Below, piece by piece: positions 43,708 through 55,124 of a stretch of 64,000 bases of DNA. The notes under the pieces are model-generated. The model was not told where the DNA came from, searched no databases, and worked only from the letters and a program-made list of their open reading frames with translations. The DNA is from Venturia oleaginea. Lineage: Eukaryota > Ascomycota > Dothideomycetes > Venturiales > Venturiaceae. The stretch is from assembly GCA_013176395.1 (NCBI GenBank), contig JABMLP010000009.1:62001-126000 (forward strand). The letters run 5' to 3'. Within the stretch, counting starts at the first letter, position 1. Every line of letters starts with the position of its first letter. The translations under genes were made by a program, and so were the position numbers.

Positions 43708-44414
43708 TGTAAAGAAAGAGCGTCGCTGAGTAGTAAACAGCCAGTTCCGGTATGATAAATATCGCGCGCAAAGGAAGGAACGTGTTTGTTCCGTCGGTGT
43801 CAAATGGTGGACGCAAATGGAAGCTGAGGTACCGCTGGGTAGCTCCCCCTACCACCCCATTTATTCAAGTCGTCGTCAAGATCGATATCGATGAATTTCT
43901 GGTGACTCAATTTCCAAATATTGCCAGAAACCTAGCGATATCGATCTTGGCCGATAGAGGACATAATAAAGCCAAGCGCAGTCACATTATCTATTCAAGG
44001 ACACGAAGCTCCCTCCAAAGACTCTTCTTAGATTTGTGAAAGAGAGATCCTTAAACCCAATCACATATGAATCTATTCATATACATGGTCTAACACGCGA
44101 CTGTGTAGAGACCGTTCTATTCCAACACTCTACCCAAAACTCCCCAAGACTCTGATATACATACAACGATAAGAATGCAAGGTAGAAAAACAGGTTTGCT
44201 GGCAGTGTCGCTCATGCGCTCGTCGCTGTGAAGCAACTGGTATATACTAGAATGAAATAGAAAAACGCCCGCGGATGTAAAAACAACATAGTCGAAGCGA
44301 CAGACGAAAGAAGACAAACCAATCCCACACCCAGCCCATCGTAACCGCATCGCAACGCAAATCCAGAAGCCCCCGCTCTACCCTCATGATGAACTCTGCC
44401 CGCCTCACTAACGA
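43708..44414. other. Intergenic with hairpin repeat and kinase 3' UTR
   Basis: The promoter side of the INO80F-like gene carries the hairpin at 43877-43949. The rest is expected 3' UTR of the kinase; no gene seen. Confidence 0.4.
43877..43949. repeat. Hairpin repeat related to those at 12.4 kb
   Basis: CAAGATCGATATCG (43877-43890) pairs perfectly with CGATATCGATCTTG (43936-43949), and inside it TTTCTGG pairs with CCAGAAA. The ATCGATATCGAT motif followed by AATTTnTGG is shared with the first palindrome at 12354-12410. Confidence 0.85.
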
Positions 44415-46511
44415 TCACCTCGCTTCGTCGTCATCACCCTCTTCGTAAGTCCGCCTGAGTCCGCCTTCAATTTGGATGCCCTGTTTCACCCACTCTTTTT
44501 GGGCGAGCTCGTCGCAGCTCAAACGACCACGACTGACTTTCTTGAGTAGACCTTCAACGCATTCCCTTGCGCCTTCCCAGCCGGCACCTCTAACAGGGTC
44601 CCACTCACCATCATCATCGCCGTAGAGACACCACATCCAGTCGCATCGTGCGATTCTGTGGGCTGCTCGACTTCGACCACGTATAGGCTTGCCCCCTGGT
44701 CGAATCGGTGGCGGGTCAAAGGGTAAACGACCTTCCATGAGAGCATAGAGAAGGACACCAAGAGCCCATGCATCGGTCTGGCGTCCATCGTAGGGCTGAC
44801 TGAGCAATATTTCAGGGGCCGCGTAGTCTTCGGAACCGCATCGTGTCGTGAGCAGAGGACTTTCTGGGGGCTGAGGTATCGCTCGGCTTAGGCCAAGATC
44901 GGTGAGTGTGACGAGCGGGTAAGGATACGTAGCTGGTGATTCAATATCTGGTAGTGACGATGGTGGCATATTCAAAAGGACGTTTTCCAACTTGATATCG
45001 CGATGGACGATCCATTTGTCGTGAAGATAGCGGGAGGCATCAACGAGCTCCGCAAACATGCGTTGCACCAAAGCTGGTGTGAGAAACTTTTGGTGCTGGC
45101 TAGCAAGATCGAAGAGATCGCCGCCGGGACAGTAATTTAGCACGAGAAGAGCCTCTTGATCATTAAAATCGAAGGCTCTGAGATGAATGAGAGACGGATG
45201 AGAAATGTTGTTCAGGATCTCAATCTCACGTTTCAGTCCAAGCTCGACCCGTTCCTCATCTGCACCACCAGCAGGGCCGTGTTGAACAATTTTAATGGCG
45301 ACTAGCTTTGCTGGATTGAGCGAGTTTTCCGAAGCTTCGTTCAAGGTAGTCTTTGGAGGAAGTTTTTCACTTGTTGCCAGAACCACTTTGCTAAACGTCC
45401 CTTGTCCGAGTGGCCTTATTGGGCGGTAGTGTTTCTTACGTCTTGTCGGCCCAGCCTTCACAGTGAGATATTCCACGAAAGGTTCCGTATCTCGGACCTC
45501 ATCTCCTTCGTTTCCAGTGACACTACGGTTGCTAGGTGGAGGAGTGGGCAGGGCTCCCTGTGCGTGGTGCTGAGGTGCATGGATAAATCCGCGTTGCTCT
45601 GCCAAATACTGCTCTCTATGTAGATGTGACACTTTTGGTGCCTGTTCGTCCGGTCCAGCTGAATATGTGACATTGCGAGGCCGTACATTGTGCATCGGCT
45701 CGGGCACGAACTCGCTCATGCTGCGGTTCCTCGAATGACTTGACCCATCCCGTCGAACCTTGACAGCACTGCTTGCGTCCAATGTAGTAGCTAGCAAGTT
45801 TCCGTACGCCTTCTGTTTCGGTTTCGTGGGAGAATTTCGCGTTGGAGTCTCGGGCGTATTTGCAATTTGATCGGCAAGAAGTTCCTCCCGCGCGCTGCTT
45901 CCGTGTGATCCAGAAGAGCCAGACTTATAATGACCTCGTTTCCATTGTCCAGGCGATCCGTCCATGATAGGCGAAGGGAGAGGTGTGATATCAGTCATGG
46001 CGTTCAACATAGGAGAAGAAACAGCGGAGACGGGAGAGCGCGAAGAGTGCAAGTTTATGCTCACAGCCGACAAGGTCGATTTCAAGCCGGGACGACCGAT
46101 AAGAATAGGTTGGATTGAGGATCCGGAGCTTCCTGGGGTTTGTTGGCCCACTGGAGTCATGGGTGATTCTGCAGTGCTGTCGGTCGTCGTACTGGGAGGG
46201 AGCTGCGTAGAGATGTCGGTTCGGACGTGTAGGGCAGGAGTCAAAGGACTTCGACAGGGCGTTGCAGTGGAGGGGGTACGAATATGGAACTTGGGAGGTT
46301 CAAAGGAGGTATTCAACCTGCCCACCGACTGCAATTGTGTATTCCGAGCGAGGGAGTCATTGCGGTCCTGTGTCACGCCCGCAGTCGCGGAGGAGAGGGC
46401 ATGAACGCGCTCTGACGCTACTGTCTCGGCAACAATGGCTGGCTGCTCAGATAAAGGATGCGATGAATGGCTGGGTTCGGTCGTTCCATCTATGGCCGCA
46501 GGTTCCCCCAT
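44415..46511 (-). CDS. Serine/threonine protein kinase with long disordered N-terminus
   Basis: 698 residues from ATG 46511, the first ATG in frame after a stop. Residues 1-350 are Ser/Pro/Thr-rich with possible phosphosites (TPVGQQTPGSSGSS). The kinase domain (about 360-675) has the glycine loop LGQGTFSKVV, Lys in VAIKIVQ, Glu in LKREIEIL, HRDIKLENVLL, DLG in place of DFG (TLTDLGLSR), YAAPEILL and DAWALGVLLYALMEGRLPF. The family is CAMK-like, in the group of fungal kinases resembling yeast YPL150W/PRR; substrates are unknown. An insertion rich in Pro/Gly/Arg (RPGGKPIRGRSRAAHR) sits in the C-lobe. All catalytic residues except the DFG Phe are conserved, so activity is expected. It is divergent from the neurochondrin-like gene. 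Confidence 0.88.
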   Translation of the reverse strand: MGEPAAIDGTTEPSHSSHPLSEQPAIVAETVASERVHALSSATAGVTQDRNDSLARNTQLQSVGRLNTSFEPPKFHIRTPSTATPCRSPLTPALHVRTDISTQLPPSTTTDSTAESPMTPVGQQTPGSSGSSIQPILIGRPGLKSTLSAVSINLHSSRSPVSAVSSPMLNAMTDITPLPSPIMDGSPGQWKRGHYKSGSSGSHGSSAREELLADQIANTPETPTRNSPTKPKQKAYGNLLATTLDASSAVKVRRDGSSHSRNRSMSEFVPEPMHNVRPRNVTYSAGPDEQAPKVSHLHREQYLAEQRGFIHAPQHHAQGALPTPPPSNRSVTGNEGDEVRDTEPFVEYLTVKAGPTRRKKHYRPIRPLGQGTFSKVVLATSEKLPPKTTLNEASENSLNPAKLVAIKIVQHGPAGGADEERVELGLKREIEILNNISHPSLIHLRAFDFNDQEALLVLNYCPGGDLFDLASQHQKFLTPALVQRMFAELVDASRYLHDKWIVHRDIKLENVLLNMPPSSLPDIESPATYPYPLVTLTDLGLSRAIPQPPESPLLTTRCGSEDYAAPEILLSQPYDGRQTDAWALGVLLYALMEGRLPFDPPPIRPGGKPIRGRSRAAHRIARCDWMWCLYGDDDGEWDPVRGAGWEGARECVEGLLKKVSRGRLSCDELAQKEWVKQGIQIEGGLRRTYEEGDDDEAR

Positions 46512-47008
46512 CTCGAGATGACGGGAGAAGTGACTGGGGGAAGCGTCGAGCGCGGAGAATGGAGAAAGTAGGCCAAGGAGCTGCTGCAACGCGTCAAAAG
46601 AAAGGCAACAAGAGGCCCAGCAGGGCTGACTCGACGAATCAATCGGCAGCGTGGGAGCCTTGCGATTCGGTCCACGTTAGCTCCTATATTTAACTATGTG
46701 CCTGATCAGTACAAGTGCGACAGGTGCGAGTAATTTATTTTTTGGTAGGGTTTGGTTCGACTTGGTTCAGCGTGGAGATTGGATGAGAGTTGGATGGGGG
46801 AAAGGTTTGCTCAGCAACAAGAAATGGAGAATCGCCTTGATAGTATTGTCTTTACGGACGCACATTGGCACTACCAACAGAGCAGGTTTTGTGTCGGTAC
46901 CGGGCAGATATGTGTATCAACAAGGGTGGTGCCAAAACATTTGTCGTCGATACAAATCTCTCACACATCCACGCTTTCATTCTCGGTCCGGACGTAGAAA
47001 TACAGATC
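46512..47008. promoter_or_regulatory. Divergent promoter region, kinase / neurochondrin-like gene
   Basis: 497 bp between the start codons of two divergently transcribed genes. It must hold both promoters; I see no specific operator. Confidence 0.5.
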
Positions 47009-48997
47009 ATGGCGGGAACAAACGGCTCCGATGAAGCTGCAGCTGCAAATCCACAGGCCGCTATACATCAAACTTGGTCCCTTCTCAAGGCAAAAGATGA
47101 CACCTCCAGATTTGTCGGACTGTCTCTACTACGATCACTACTCGACTCCAATGAACAGCTGCGCACGAATCAGGAAAACCTCTTGAAGTGCTGGAACGCA
47201 ATCTCCAACAAGTTTCTCATCCGACTTCTCAAAACCCAGGAGACGAGGTCCAGGAGCAACGATGAGGCAAAAGACATGGTCAACCTGGCCGTCGCTGTCA
47301 TTCATATCTTTGCAAATCTTCTTCCCTCACAGGCAGTAGCTAAACAGAAAATGATCGAGTTGTGCGCATCTCTTCTGGATAGCATCCCTAGGCTTAACCC
47401 AGATCTACAAAAGAATGCTTTCCAGGCCTTGCAGTGTATTGCGAGCACCAGCTCAGGGGCCGTTGCTGTAGTAGATTTCAATAACTGGAAAGATATCATT
47501 GACACTGCAAGCAGTGACGAAGGCCTTCTCATCGAGTTGTTCCGCCTGCAGCGAGCAGCAGAAAAGAGTGGTAGTTTATCACTGCACCAAAAAGGCACTC
47601 TCGCTGGCATAATAGACTCCACGATGCTCAGTGTCAAGGAAAGTGGAAAGCTGGATTCGATCACAATACTTGAGGCTCTAGGAGAGTTGACAAGTGAGAC
47701 GTCCGTGAGTTACCGCTCGTCTACCACCACCGCATCTCACTCTTCCCTACTAACATCGGCAAAGTATTCACAATCGCCAAAATGGATCACTTACGCCATT
47801 GATCTCGTTCGAAACATAATAAAAAAGCAGCCCACGTCTCGAGGCAGAAACGCGTGCATCAAGCTTGTTAGCAATCTCATTCAAGGTCTCCCTCCCACCA
47901 GCCGCTTCAGCTATGAGCTATTCAACGAAGCGACCATACAGGGCGATGATGGCAACCCGTTCTCGTATATCTTCATCAACCTCGTACTGATCGAGATCCG
48001 CTCCACGATTCCCTCCTTGCTCGAATCTCTTGCATCAGCATCGTATACGAGCACTGCCCTGCGTCTGGCATCATGCTACGACATAATGAGTGCCTTCATT
48101 CTGTATCTACTCCAATATCTTGACCAGGATGCCGACATCACAGAAGGGCCTCCCTCATCTATTCTATCACCGGAACAGTTTTTGAGAATCAGGAAAGATT
48201 TTGCAGAGACTCTGTCAATGACATTAGAATTCTTCCGCGATCGCTGGGACGCAACAGTCTCTGGGGCAGGAGGACTCGACCCCAGTGCTCGCAATGATCC
48301 TAACACTCCGCTAGCACTAACATGGGACAACCCTATAGTATCGCCGGTCGAAGATCCCATCGTTCTAGCAGGCCTGAGAGCGCTTTCGTTGTGGCTGAGA
48401 GAGGACGAGAATGTCGAATTGGGACAAGAAGCGGCAAGTCTCATGGACATGTACATGGCTTTATACTCGTCGAATATGGCAACAGACGCCAAGGTCGATT
48501 TTCGACATGCAATACTCACATGCCTTATTGGGTTGCTTGTCGAGTCGGATGATGCTGTCCAGCATTTCCTTGATCACAAAGGATGGAGCCTTCTCCAGGA
48601 GGATCTGCTTCAGAACATTACATTTCTCGATATTGGTGCGACGCAGTCGCCTGCAGCACACACGCAAGACATCATCCGTGTTCTGATTTCGGTCGTGGAA
48701 TCCGAGACTGTACCGCAAACGCGATTGCCGTGGATGACAATCGTGAAGCAACTGGCCGAGACAAAGCCGGCCAGTCTACGAGATGGAGAGAAGCTGGAAA
48801 CGCTAGTTGGCGGATGGCAACTTGCAGTGGCTCTCATTGTGAAGGCGCCTCGAAATGTCAGGAAGACAAATGCTGAGAATATTAAGAGCATCAAACAGAA
48901 GGCAGAAGCGATCTTGAGAGAAATCAAAAGCTCGTTCAATGTGGAATTGGTGGACAGTTTGAGAGAGGTGATTGATGGGTTGGAAGATCTGAATTGA
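47009..48997 (+). CDS. Neurochondrin-family protein
   Basis: Single exon of 662 residues. The start at 47009 (MAGTNGSDEAAAANP) was chosen because the upstream frame is open but not conserved-looking. The protein is almost entirely helical, with armadillo-like repeats: ALLKAKDDTSRFVGLSLLR-type opening, NLLKCWNAISNKFLIRLLKT, VAVIHIFANLLPSQ and LLQNITFLDIGATQ. The order matches the neurochondrin family (PF05536), which in fungi is an uncharacterised conserved cytosolic protein. Animal neurochondrin binds signalling and SMN-related partners, which should not be carried over. It ends NVELVDSLREVIDGLEDLN. No frameshifts or introns are needed. Confidence 0.8.
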   Translation: MAGTNGSDEAAAANPQAAIHQTWSLLKAKDDTSRFVGLSLLRSLLDSNEQLRTNQENLLKCWNAISNKFLIRLLKTQETRSRSNDEAKDMVNLAVAVIHIFANLLPSQAVAKQKMIELCASLLDSIPRLNPDLQKNAFQALQCIASTSSGAVAVVDFNNWKDIIDTASSDEGLLIELFRLQRAAEKSGSLSLHQKGTLAGIIDSTMLSVKESGKLDSITILEALGELTSETSVSYRSSTTTASHSSLLTSAKYSQSPKWITYAIDLVRNIIKKQPTSRGRNACIKLVSNLIQGLPPTSRFSYELFNEATIQGDDGNPFSYIFINLVLIEIRSTIPSLLESLASASYTSTALRLASCYDIMSAFILYLLQYLDQDADITEGPPSSILSPEQFLRIRKDFAETLSMTLEFFRDRWDATVSGAGGLDPSARNDPNTPLALTWDNPIVSPVEDPIVLAGLRALSLWLREDENVELGQEAASLMDMYMALYSSNMATDAKVDFRHAILTCLIGLLVESDDAVQHFLDHKGWSLLQEDLLQNITFLDIGATQSPAAHTQDIIRVLISVVESETVPQTRLPWMTIVKQLAETKPASLRDGEKLETLVGGWQLAVALIVKAPRNVRKTNAENIKSIKQKAEAILREIKSSFNVELVDSLREVIDGLEDLN

Positions 48998-49386
48998 AAG
49001 GCGGCAAAATTCTATCAAGGGCGGCAAGTCGGAAGGAGTGTATTAAACACGCTTCCTCACTGGAGTCACTTGTCCACTACTATGTAGACAAGATTGAGAA
49101 TGGTATTGGATAACGGTAGTCAATATTAATTGAATATGCCTTGACATATGCGTGGCTGACATATATTCCGTACCATACCTTCGGAAAAGGTTTTACTATG
49201 TCATTTTCACGGACAGTTCAGGTTGCAGTTGTTGCGATCCTCCTCTCCACTTCTTGCCCAATCGCGTCCTCGATCATTCCTTTTGGCTCCTACACCAAAA
49301 TAAATACCGCGAGACAGCACTGGATGTGTCTCTCAATATCTTCCACCAACGAATACATACCCGAATAAACGCCATCACTGTTTACG
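48998..49386. promoter_or_regulatory. Upstream region of the 2-oxoglutarate dehydrogenase gene
   Basis: Holds the 3' UTR of the neurochondrin-like gene and the promoter/5' UTR of the next gene; no other gene seen. Confidence 0.4.
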
Positions 49387-52300
49387 ATGCTCCGCGCATC
49401 CATTCAACGGTGCGGCTGCCGCTTAGCTGCTGGGAGCTCCTCGGCCTTTGCTAGTCACACATCACAGTCTGCCTCTCTCGCGTCGAAACGAAGAGCACTC
49501 GCTGTAGCCCTCCGCTCTCAGCAGCAGCAGCGAAGCTATGCGAGTGCCGCTGAAGACAAGCCCAAGGCTACGCCAACAGTTGTGAGTTTGCACACAGCCA
49601 AGCAGAACAGATAAGCCCAATGGCATACTGATGCGATTAGCAGGATCCAAACGATGCCTTCCTCCAGGGAAACACGGCAAACTACGTCGACGAGATGTAC
49701 ATGCAGTGGAAACGTGATCCCACGTCGGTCCACATCTCATGGCAAATCTACTTCCGGAACATGGAGGGCGGCGACATGCCAATCACCCAGGCCTTCACTC
49801 CTCCCCCTACAATTCTTCCACCTCCCGCTGGAGGTCTGCCCAGCTATATTCCAGGAGTGGGCATGGAGGCGGGCTCTGGTTCCGATACTATGAACCACCT
49901 GAAGGTTCAACTCTTGGTTCGCGCATACCAAGCCCGAGGACACCACAAGGCGAAGATTGACCCATTGGGCATTCGCTCAGAGGCGGACCAATTCGGATAT
50001 GCAAACCCACGAGAACTGGAGCTTTCGCATTACAATTTCACGGAGAAGGACTTGGATCAGGAATTCACTTTGGGCCCCGGTATTCTACCACGCTTCAAGT
50101 CTGAGACACGCGAAAAGATGACTCTGCAGGAGATCATCGACGCATGTGAACGACTCTACTGCGGATCATATGGTGTCGAATACATCCACATTCCAGATCG
50201 AGAACAGTGCGACTGGCTGCGTGAGCGCGTTGAAATTCCGCAACCATACAAATACTCGGTCGATGAGAAGAGACGGGTATTGGATCGCTTGATTTGGGGA
50301 TCGAGCTTTGAGGCTTTCTTGGCAACAAAGTATCCCAACGACAAGCGGTTTGGTTTGGAAGGTGGGGAAACTTTGATCCCTGGCATGAAGGCCCTCATTG
50401 ACCGGAGTGTCGACTATGGTGTCAAGGACATAGTTATCGGTATGCCACATCGTGGTCGTCTCAACGTCTTGTCCAATGTCGTCCGAAAGCCAAATGAATC
50501 CATCTTCAGCGAATTTGCCGGAACTGCCGACCCAACGGATGAAGGATCTGGTGACGTAAAATACCATCTGGGAATGAACTTCGAACGTCCCACACCTTCG
50601 GGAAAGCGCGTCCAATTATCTCTTGTTGCCAACCCTTCTCACTTAGAAGCCGAAGACCCGGTCGTTTTAGGAAAGACCCGAGCCATCCTACATTATAACA
50701 ATGACGAGAAGGATGCCACGTCTGCCATGGGAGTCTTGCTCCACGGTGATGCTGCTTTTGCCGCACAGGGTGTCGTTTACGAGACCATGGGCTTCTGGTC
50801 ATTGCCAGGATACCAAACTGGTGGCACGATTCACATCGTCGTGAACAACCAGATTGGTTTTACAACAGATCCTCGTTTCGCACGATCAACGCCTTACTGC
50901 TCTGACATTGCCAAAGCTATCGATGCCCCTATCTTCCACGTCAACGGTGACGATGTCGAGGCTCTGACTTTCATCTGCCAGCTCGCCGCCGATTGGCGCG
51001 CCAAGTTCAAGAAGGATGTCGTTATTGACATGGTCTGCTACCGAAAGTCGGGACACAACGAGACAGATCAGCCTTTCTTCACCCAGCCACTCATGTATAA
51101 ACGCATTGCCGAACAGAAGCCAGCATTGGACATCTACGTCGACCGCCTGCTTGCAGAAAAGACCTTCACCAAGGAGGACGTTGATGAGCATAAAAAATGG
51201 GTATGGGGCATGCTAGAAGAGAGCTTCGCTCGAAGCAAGGACTACTCGCCCACGACAAAGGAATGGCTCACATCCGCATGGAATGGCTTCAAATCGCCAA
51301 AAGAACTCGCCGAAGAGATCTTGCCACATTTGCCAACTGCAGTCGAGCCTGAAAAGCTAAAGAAAATCGGAGAAATCATCGGCTCTCCACCAGAAGGCTT
51401 CAACGTGCACCGTAACCTCAAGCGAATTCTGGCTGGACGTACGAAGACTGTTACCGAGGGAAAGAACATTGACATGTCCACGGCAGAGGCTCTTGCTTTC
51501 GGCACCTTGTGTGACGAAGGTCATCACATCCGTATCTCTGGACAGGACGTTGAGCGCGGTACCTTCTCCCAGCGTCACGCAGTTCTTCACGACCAAGAGA
51601 GCGAGGCTACCTACACTCCGCTCCAGCATGTTAGCAAGGACCAGGGTGCCTTTGTCATCTCCAACTCCTCGCTCAGTGAGTTCGGTGTCCTCGGCTTCGA
51701 GTACGGTTACTCTTTGTCTTCCCCCAATGCTCTTGTCATGTGGGAGGCTCAATTCGGCGATTTTGCCAACAACGCCCAGTGTATCATTGACCAGTTTATT
51801 GCGTCAGGTGAGGTTAAGTGGCTTCAGCGTACAGGTCTCGTGATGTCCCTTCCCCATGGGTATGATGGACAAGGTCCCGAGCACTCCTCTGGTCGCATGG
51901 AGCGATATCTCCAGCTCTGTAACGAAGATCCTCGCATCTTCCCCACCCCAGCCAAGTTGGACCGACAGCACCAGGATTGCAATATGCAAATCGCCTACGT
52001 CACGAAACCAAGCAATTACTTCCACATTCTGAGGCGGCAAATGAACCGACAGTTCCGAAAACCTCTGGTCCTCTTCTTCTCGAAGAATTTGCTCCGCCAC
52101 CCAATGGCTCGCTCATCGATCGAAGAGTTCACTGGCGACTCTCACTTCCAGTGGATCGTGCCCGATGAGGCCCACGAGACTGGTGCGATCGAGTCCCACG
52201 ACAAGATCAAGCGAGTCATCATGTGCTCCGGCCAAGTCTTCACGGCGCTTCACAAGTACAGAGAAGAAATCGGCGACAAGACCACCGCGATCACGCGGAT

Positions 52301-52604
52301 TGAACAGATTCATCCATTCCCATGGGCACAATTGCAGGAAAACTTGGACTCGTACCCTAACGCTCAGACGTTAGTATACTGTCAGGAAGAGCCACTCAAC
52401 GCTGGTGCTTGGTCGTTTGTGCAGCCACGTATTGAGACGTTGCTCAACAACACCGAGCACCACAGTAGGAGACACGTCGTGTATGCCGGACGCAATCCAT
52501 CTGCTTCTGTCGCTACAGGCTTAAAGAGCACGCACAAGAAAGAGGAGAAGGATCTCTTGGAGATGGCGTTCAGTGTTACGCAGGATAGGTTGAAGGGAGA
52601 GTAG
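49387..52604 (+). CDS. kgd1: 2-oxoglutarate dehydrogenase E1 component, mitochondrial
   Basis: Thiamine-diphosphate enzyme of the TCA cycle that decarboxylates 2-oxoglutarate and passes the succinyl group to E2. Two exons (49387-49581 and 49644-52604; donor GTGAGT) give 1051 residues, the normal length. The N-terminus is a presequence ([19 protein letters not shown] ... RSYASA). Then follow the 2-oxogl_dehyd_N segment ([20 protein letters not shown]), the TPP/Mg-binding E1 domain ([45 protein letters not shown]), the transketolase pyrimidine-binding domain ([32 protein letters not shown]) and the C-terminal domain ([12 protein letters not shown] ... [11 protein letters not shown]). Intact and highly conserved. 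Confidence 0.97.
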
Positions 52605-53140
52605 ATTTGTTTGGCTTCTTTTCCTAGAGGTTGTATGTCTCGAGGTGTAGAATGATTGTGAGCAGAATGGGCGCTATTGTGGCTAGTGTGTATAGTTTCC
52701 ATTTTGTACTTTACGGTTGTGCTTTTATGGTTCACACGGATTCACGACGAAATGGGTGACGGTCGTCGTGGGTTTGGTTGCGCTCTTCATAAACTGGTCT
52801 CTTCTCTACCCCTAACCCTTTTTTATTGACGAGGTGTCCTGTCTGTCCGTGTTGTTACGACGAACGAAGCAGTAGATTAGCATACATCATTCCTTCTGTC
52901 TGGGTGTCGGGCATGCAATTGATCATAAGTAACACTTCCATCCCCTTAATTTGTCGATACTCTGTGATGGCCTCGTGTGTATCTCCTCGGTGTCGTGGTG
53001 TCGCAGTCCTCCTGTAGGAATGGAGGCACCGTAACTTGACGTCTCCCATTGTCATGCTTTTCATTTTCGGAAGGGATATATTATTCAGCGGTGACATTTT
53101 ATCATCTTGATTTCTGGACTTGTACGGTAGGATAAGATCA
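52605..53140. other. 3' region of kgd1, no gene seen
   Basis: Expected 3' UTR followed by unassigned sequence; open frames are short. Confidence 0.4.
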
Positions 53141-53374
53141 ATGGTCAATCTGGCGTCTCCTCTCCTGATAATCTCGATCCTGGCGCTCTACCGCACCAAT
53201 AACGATTTGTGGAGGATCGGTTTCGTCGCCATCTGCTCTGTTATTTTCACTGGCTGCCTCTCCTTATTGACGGCAGCCAGTCGCATCGAGATCTTCATGG
53301 CCAGTCTTCATCGCCAATCTCTTAAAGCCATTGAGTGCGCCGACTACATGGACAAAGTCGTAGTAAGATTGTGA
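53141..53374 (+). pseudogene. C-terminal remnant of a DUF6594-like membrane protein
   Basis: From ATG 53141 about 77 residues read MVNLASPLLIISILALYRTN, a second hydrophobic segment RIGFVAICSVIFTGCLSLLT, then AASRIEIFMASL. Two adjacent hydrophobic helices followed by A.SR.EIF.A is the ending of the fungal DUF6594 family. The N-terminal cytoplasmic part is absent, so it is a fragment or a decayed gene. It could still be a short expressed peptide, but nothing supports that. Confidence 0.5.
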
Positions 53375-53550
53375 ATGGGGTGACTGGGGGACAAAATGTA
53401 GGTGCTGGTCGAGTTAGATAGCGGAACCATCTGCATTTGCTGTTCTATCAAAGCCTAAGGGTTAGTGCGATTATAAGGTTGGCTGATAGGTTGAGAAGAC
53501 GAGTTCTCTTGATTCTGTGGCCGTACGTAGCAGGCAGCGCTGGTGGTTAG

Positions 53551-54570
53551 GAACATATATCGCCTTATCCCTCAAGGCCAATGGGTTCCCTAAGTATGTT
53601 TCTGCTTGTGAAAGTTGCCTTGCACCAGATTCCTATGCGGCGGTGTATTTGGTTGTGTGATGCTGGAGACAATAGTAACCATCGTAGTCGTGATTTCGCT
53701 GCTTGGGTGTGATACTCCGGGTATGCCCGTGGACGAGGCTGTCTGGTAGCTGCCGTATTGTATGGCGCCGATCGTGCTATAGACCTGCCGTCTTATAGTC
53801 GGAGCCTATCTGCTGCTAGTCGCTCTCCCTACTTGCTATATCGCGCTCCTACTCTTGCCAATGCCATAACTGGGACGCAACAGTCTGGGGAGAGGCTCAA
53901 GGCTACGTCTGCTGGCTTGTAGGGAGGGGATTTGCCGCCAATAAGCTCCTTCTATACGTCCTTACTGCTTACTGTGTTGCGCACCTACTCTTGCCAATGC
54001 CATAACTGGGACGCAACAGTTTGGGGAGAGGCTCAAGGCTCTGGACATCAGCTTACAGCAGGACGGTTTGCGGAGACGATAGTAGATGAGGTTCTCTAGC
54101 AGCTGCCGTATCGTGTCGCACCGATTGTGTTGTAGACCTGTCGTCTTATAGTCGGAGCCTATCTGCTGCCAGTCGCTCTCCCTGCTTGCTATATCGCGCA
54201 CCTACTCTTGCCACTGCCATAACTGGGACGCAACAGTCTGGGGAGAGGCTCAAGGCTACGTCTGCTAGCTTACAGGGAGGGGATTTGCCGCCAATAGGCT
54301 CCTTCTATGCGTCCTTACTACTTACTGTGTCGCGCACCTACTCTTGCCAATGCCATAACTGGGACGCAACAGTTTGGGGAGAGGCTCAAGGCTCTGGGCA
54401 ACAGCTTGTAGCAGGACGGTTTGCCAAGACGTTGGGAGAGATTGTCTAGTCGTTGCAGTGGTGTGTGGTGCCGATTGTTGCACACCGGGCGTCTGGTGTT
54501 TGAGTTGTGTTGAAGGTATTGCCGTTCTAGCAGTGACTCGTCGACTCGGAGCGTTGCAGTGAGAACATAT
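53551..54570. repeat. 1-kb dispersed repeat, copy 2, flanked by 8-bp direct repeats
   Basis: The segment 53560-54561 is colinear with 7002-8003. It is flanked by GAACATAT at 53551-53558 and 54563-54570, which looks like an 8-bp target-site duplication (hAT-like length). The internal structure is the same pair of about 350-bp units. No inverted termini and no coding region found, so the mode of movement is unknown. Confidence 0.85.
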
Positions 54571-54689
54571 AGGTGGCGTGGCTACCAGAACGAGGTTTGC
54601 CGACTATGGCCACGTGCAGCGACACTGATTGACAGGAATCGCAAACAAGCCTTGCCTTGCTTCTCCGACTTCTCGCAGAGTATATCCGC

Positions 54690-54818
54690 TGTCAAATGAA
54701 CTCATTTCATTCACCTCATTTGTACTAGCTTGAGCACGAGCCCCTCAATCGTGTATATATATGGGCATGCCCACGATCATCAATTCAGACTTCAGTCTGC
54801 TTCATCTACCTTTTGACA
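54690..54818 (+). repeat. 5' LTR of the copia element
   Basis: 129 bp, identical to 60179-60307 as far as I can compare by eye. Contains TATATATA at about 54754 that may serve as TATA box and the palindromic GGGCATGCCC. Confidence 0.95.
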
Positions 54819-54833
54819 GGTTATGAGCCCGGG
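54819..54833 (+). promoter_or_regulatory. Primer-binding site matching the initiator tRNA-Met anticodon arm
   Basis: GGTTATGAGCCCGGG directly follows the LTR. It shares GTTATGAGCCCGG with the other copia element and is complementary to the anticodon stem-loop of initiator tRNA-Met, not to a tRNA 3' end. Confidence 0.75.
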
Positions 54834-55124
54834 CTTGCACTACCGCTGTGCCCATATATAATTTGACCTACCACGCAAAGCAGATTCCTTGGTGTTGAAT
54901 CACCACGCGGCCAACGGCTTTCTATGACCCATTCGAACCCTCCCGCTGATCTCTCTCACGTCAAGGCACACGACAAATCTCAGAACCTCGTCGATTGCGC
55001 TTCTAGTTACTACAAGCCCTGTTCACGCCGCTTCTCAGGTCTCTCGCTCCCCTACACGTCAGAAATATCACCCGTACAGTTCCTATCGCTCATACAAATC
55101 CTTGCATTAGCTAAGTGGTCTTCG

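Noticed and set aside
43752..44039. Forward frame of 95 codons upstream of the INO80F-like gene
   Set aside because: It runs through the hairpin repeat and has no domain.
45964..46693. Forward frames of about 145 codons
   Set aside because: Antisense to the low-complexity N-terminus of the kinase; no domain.
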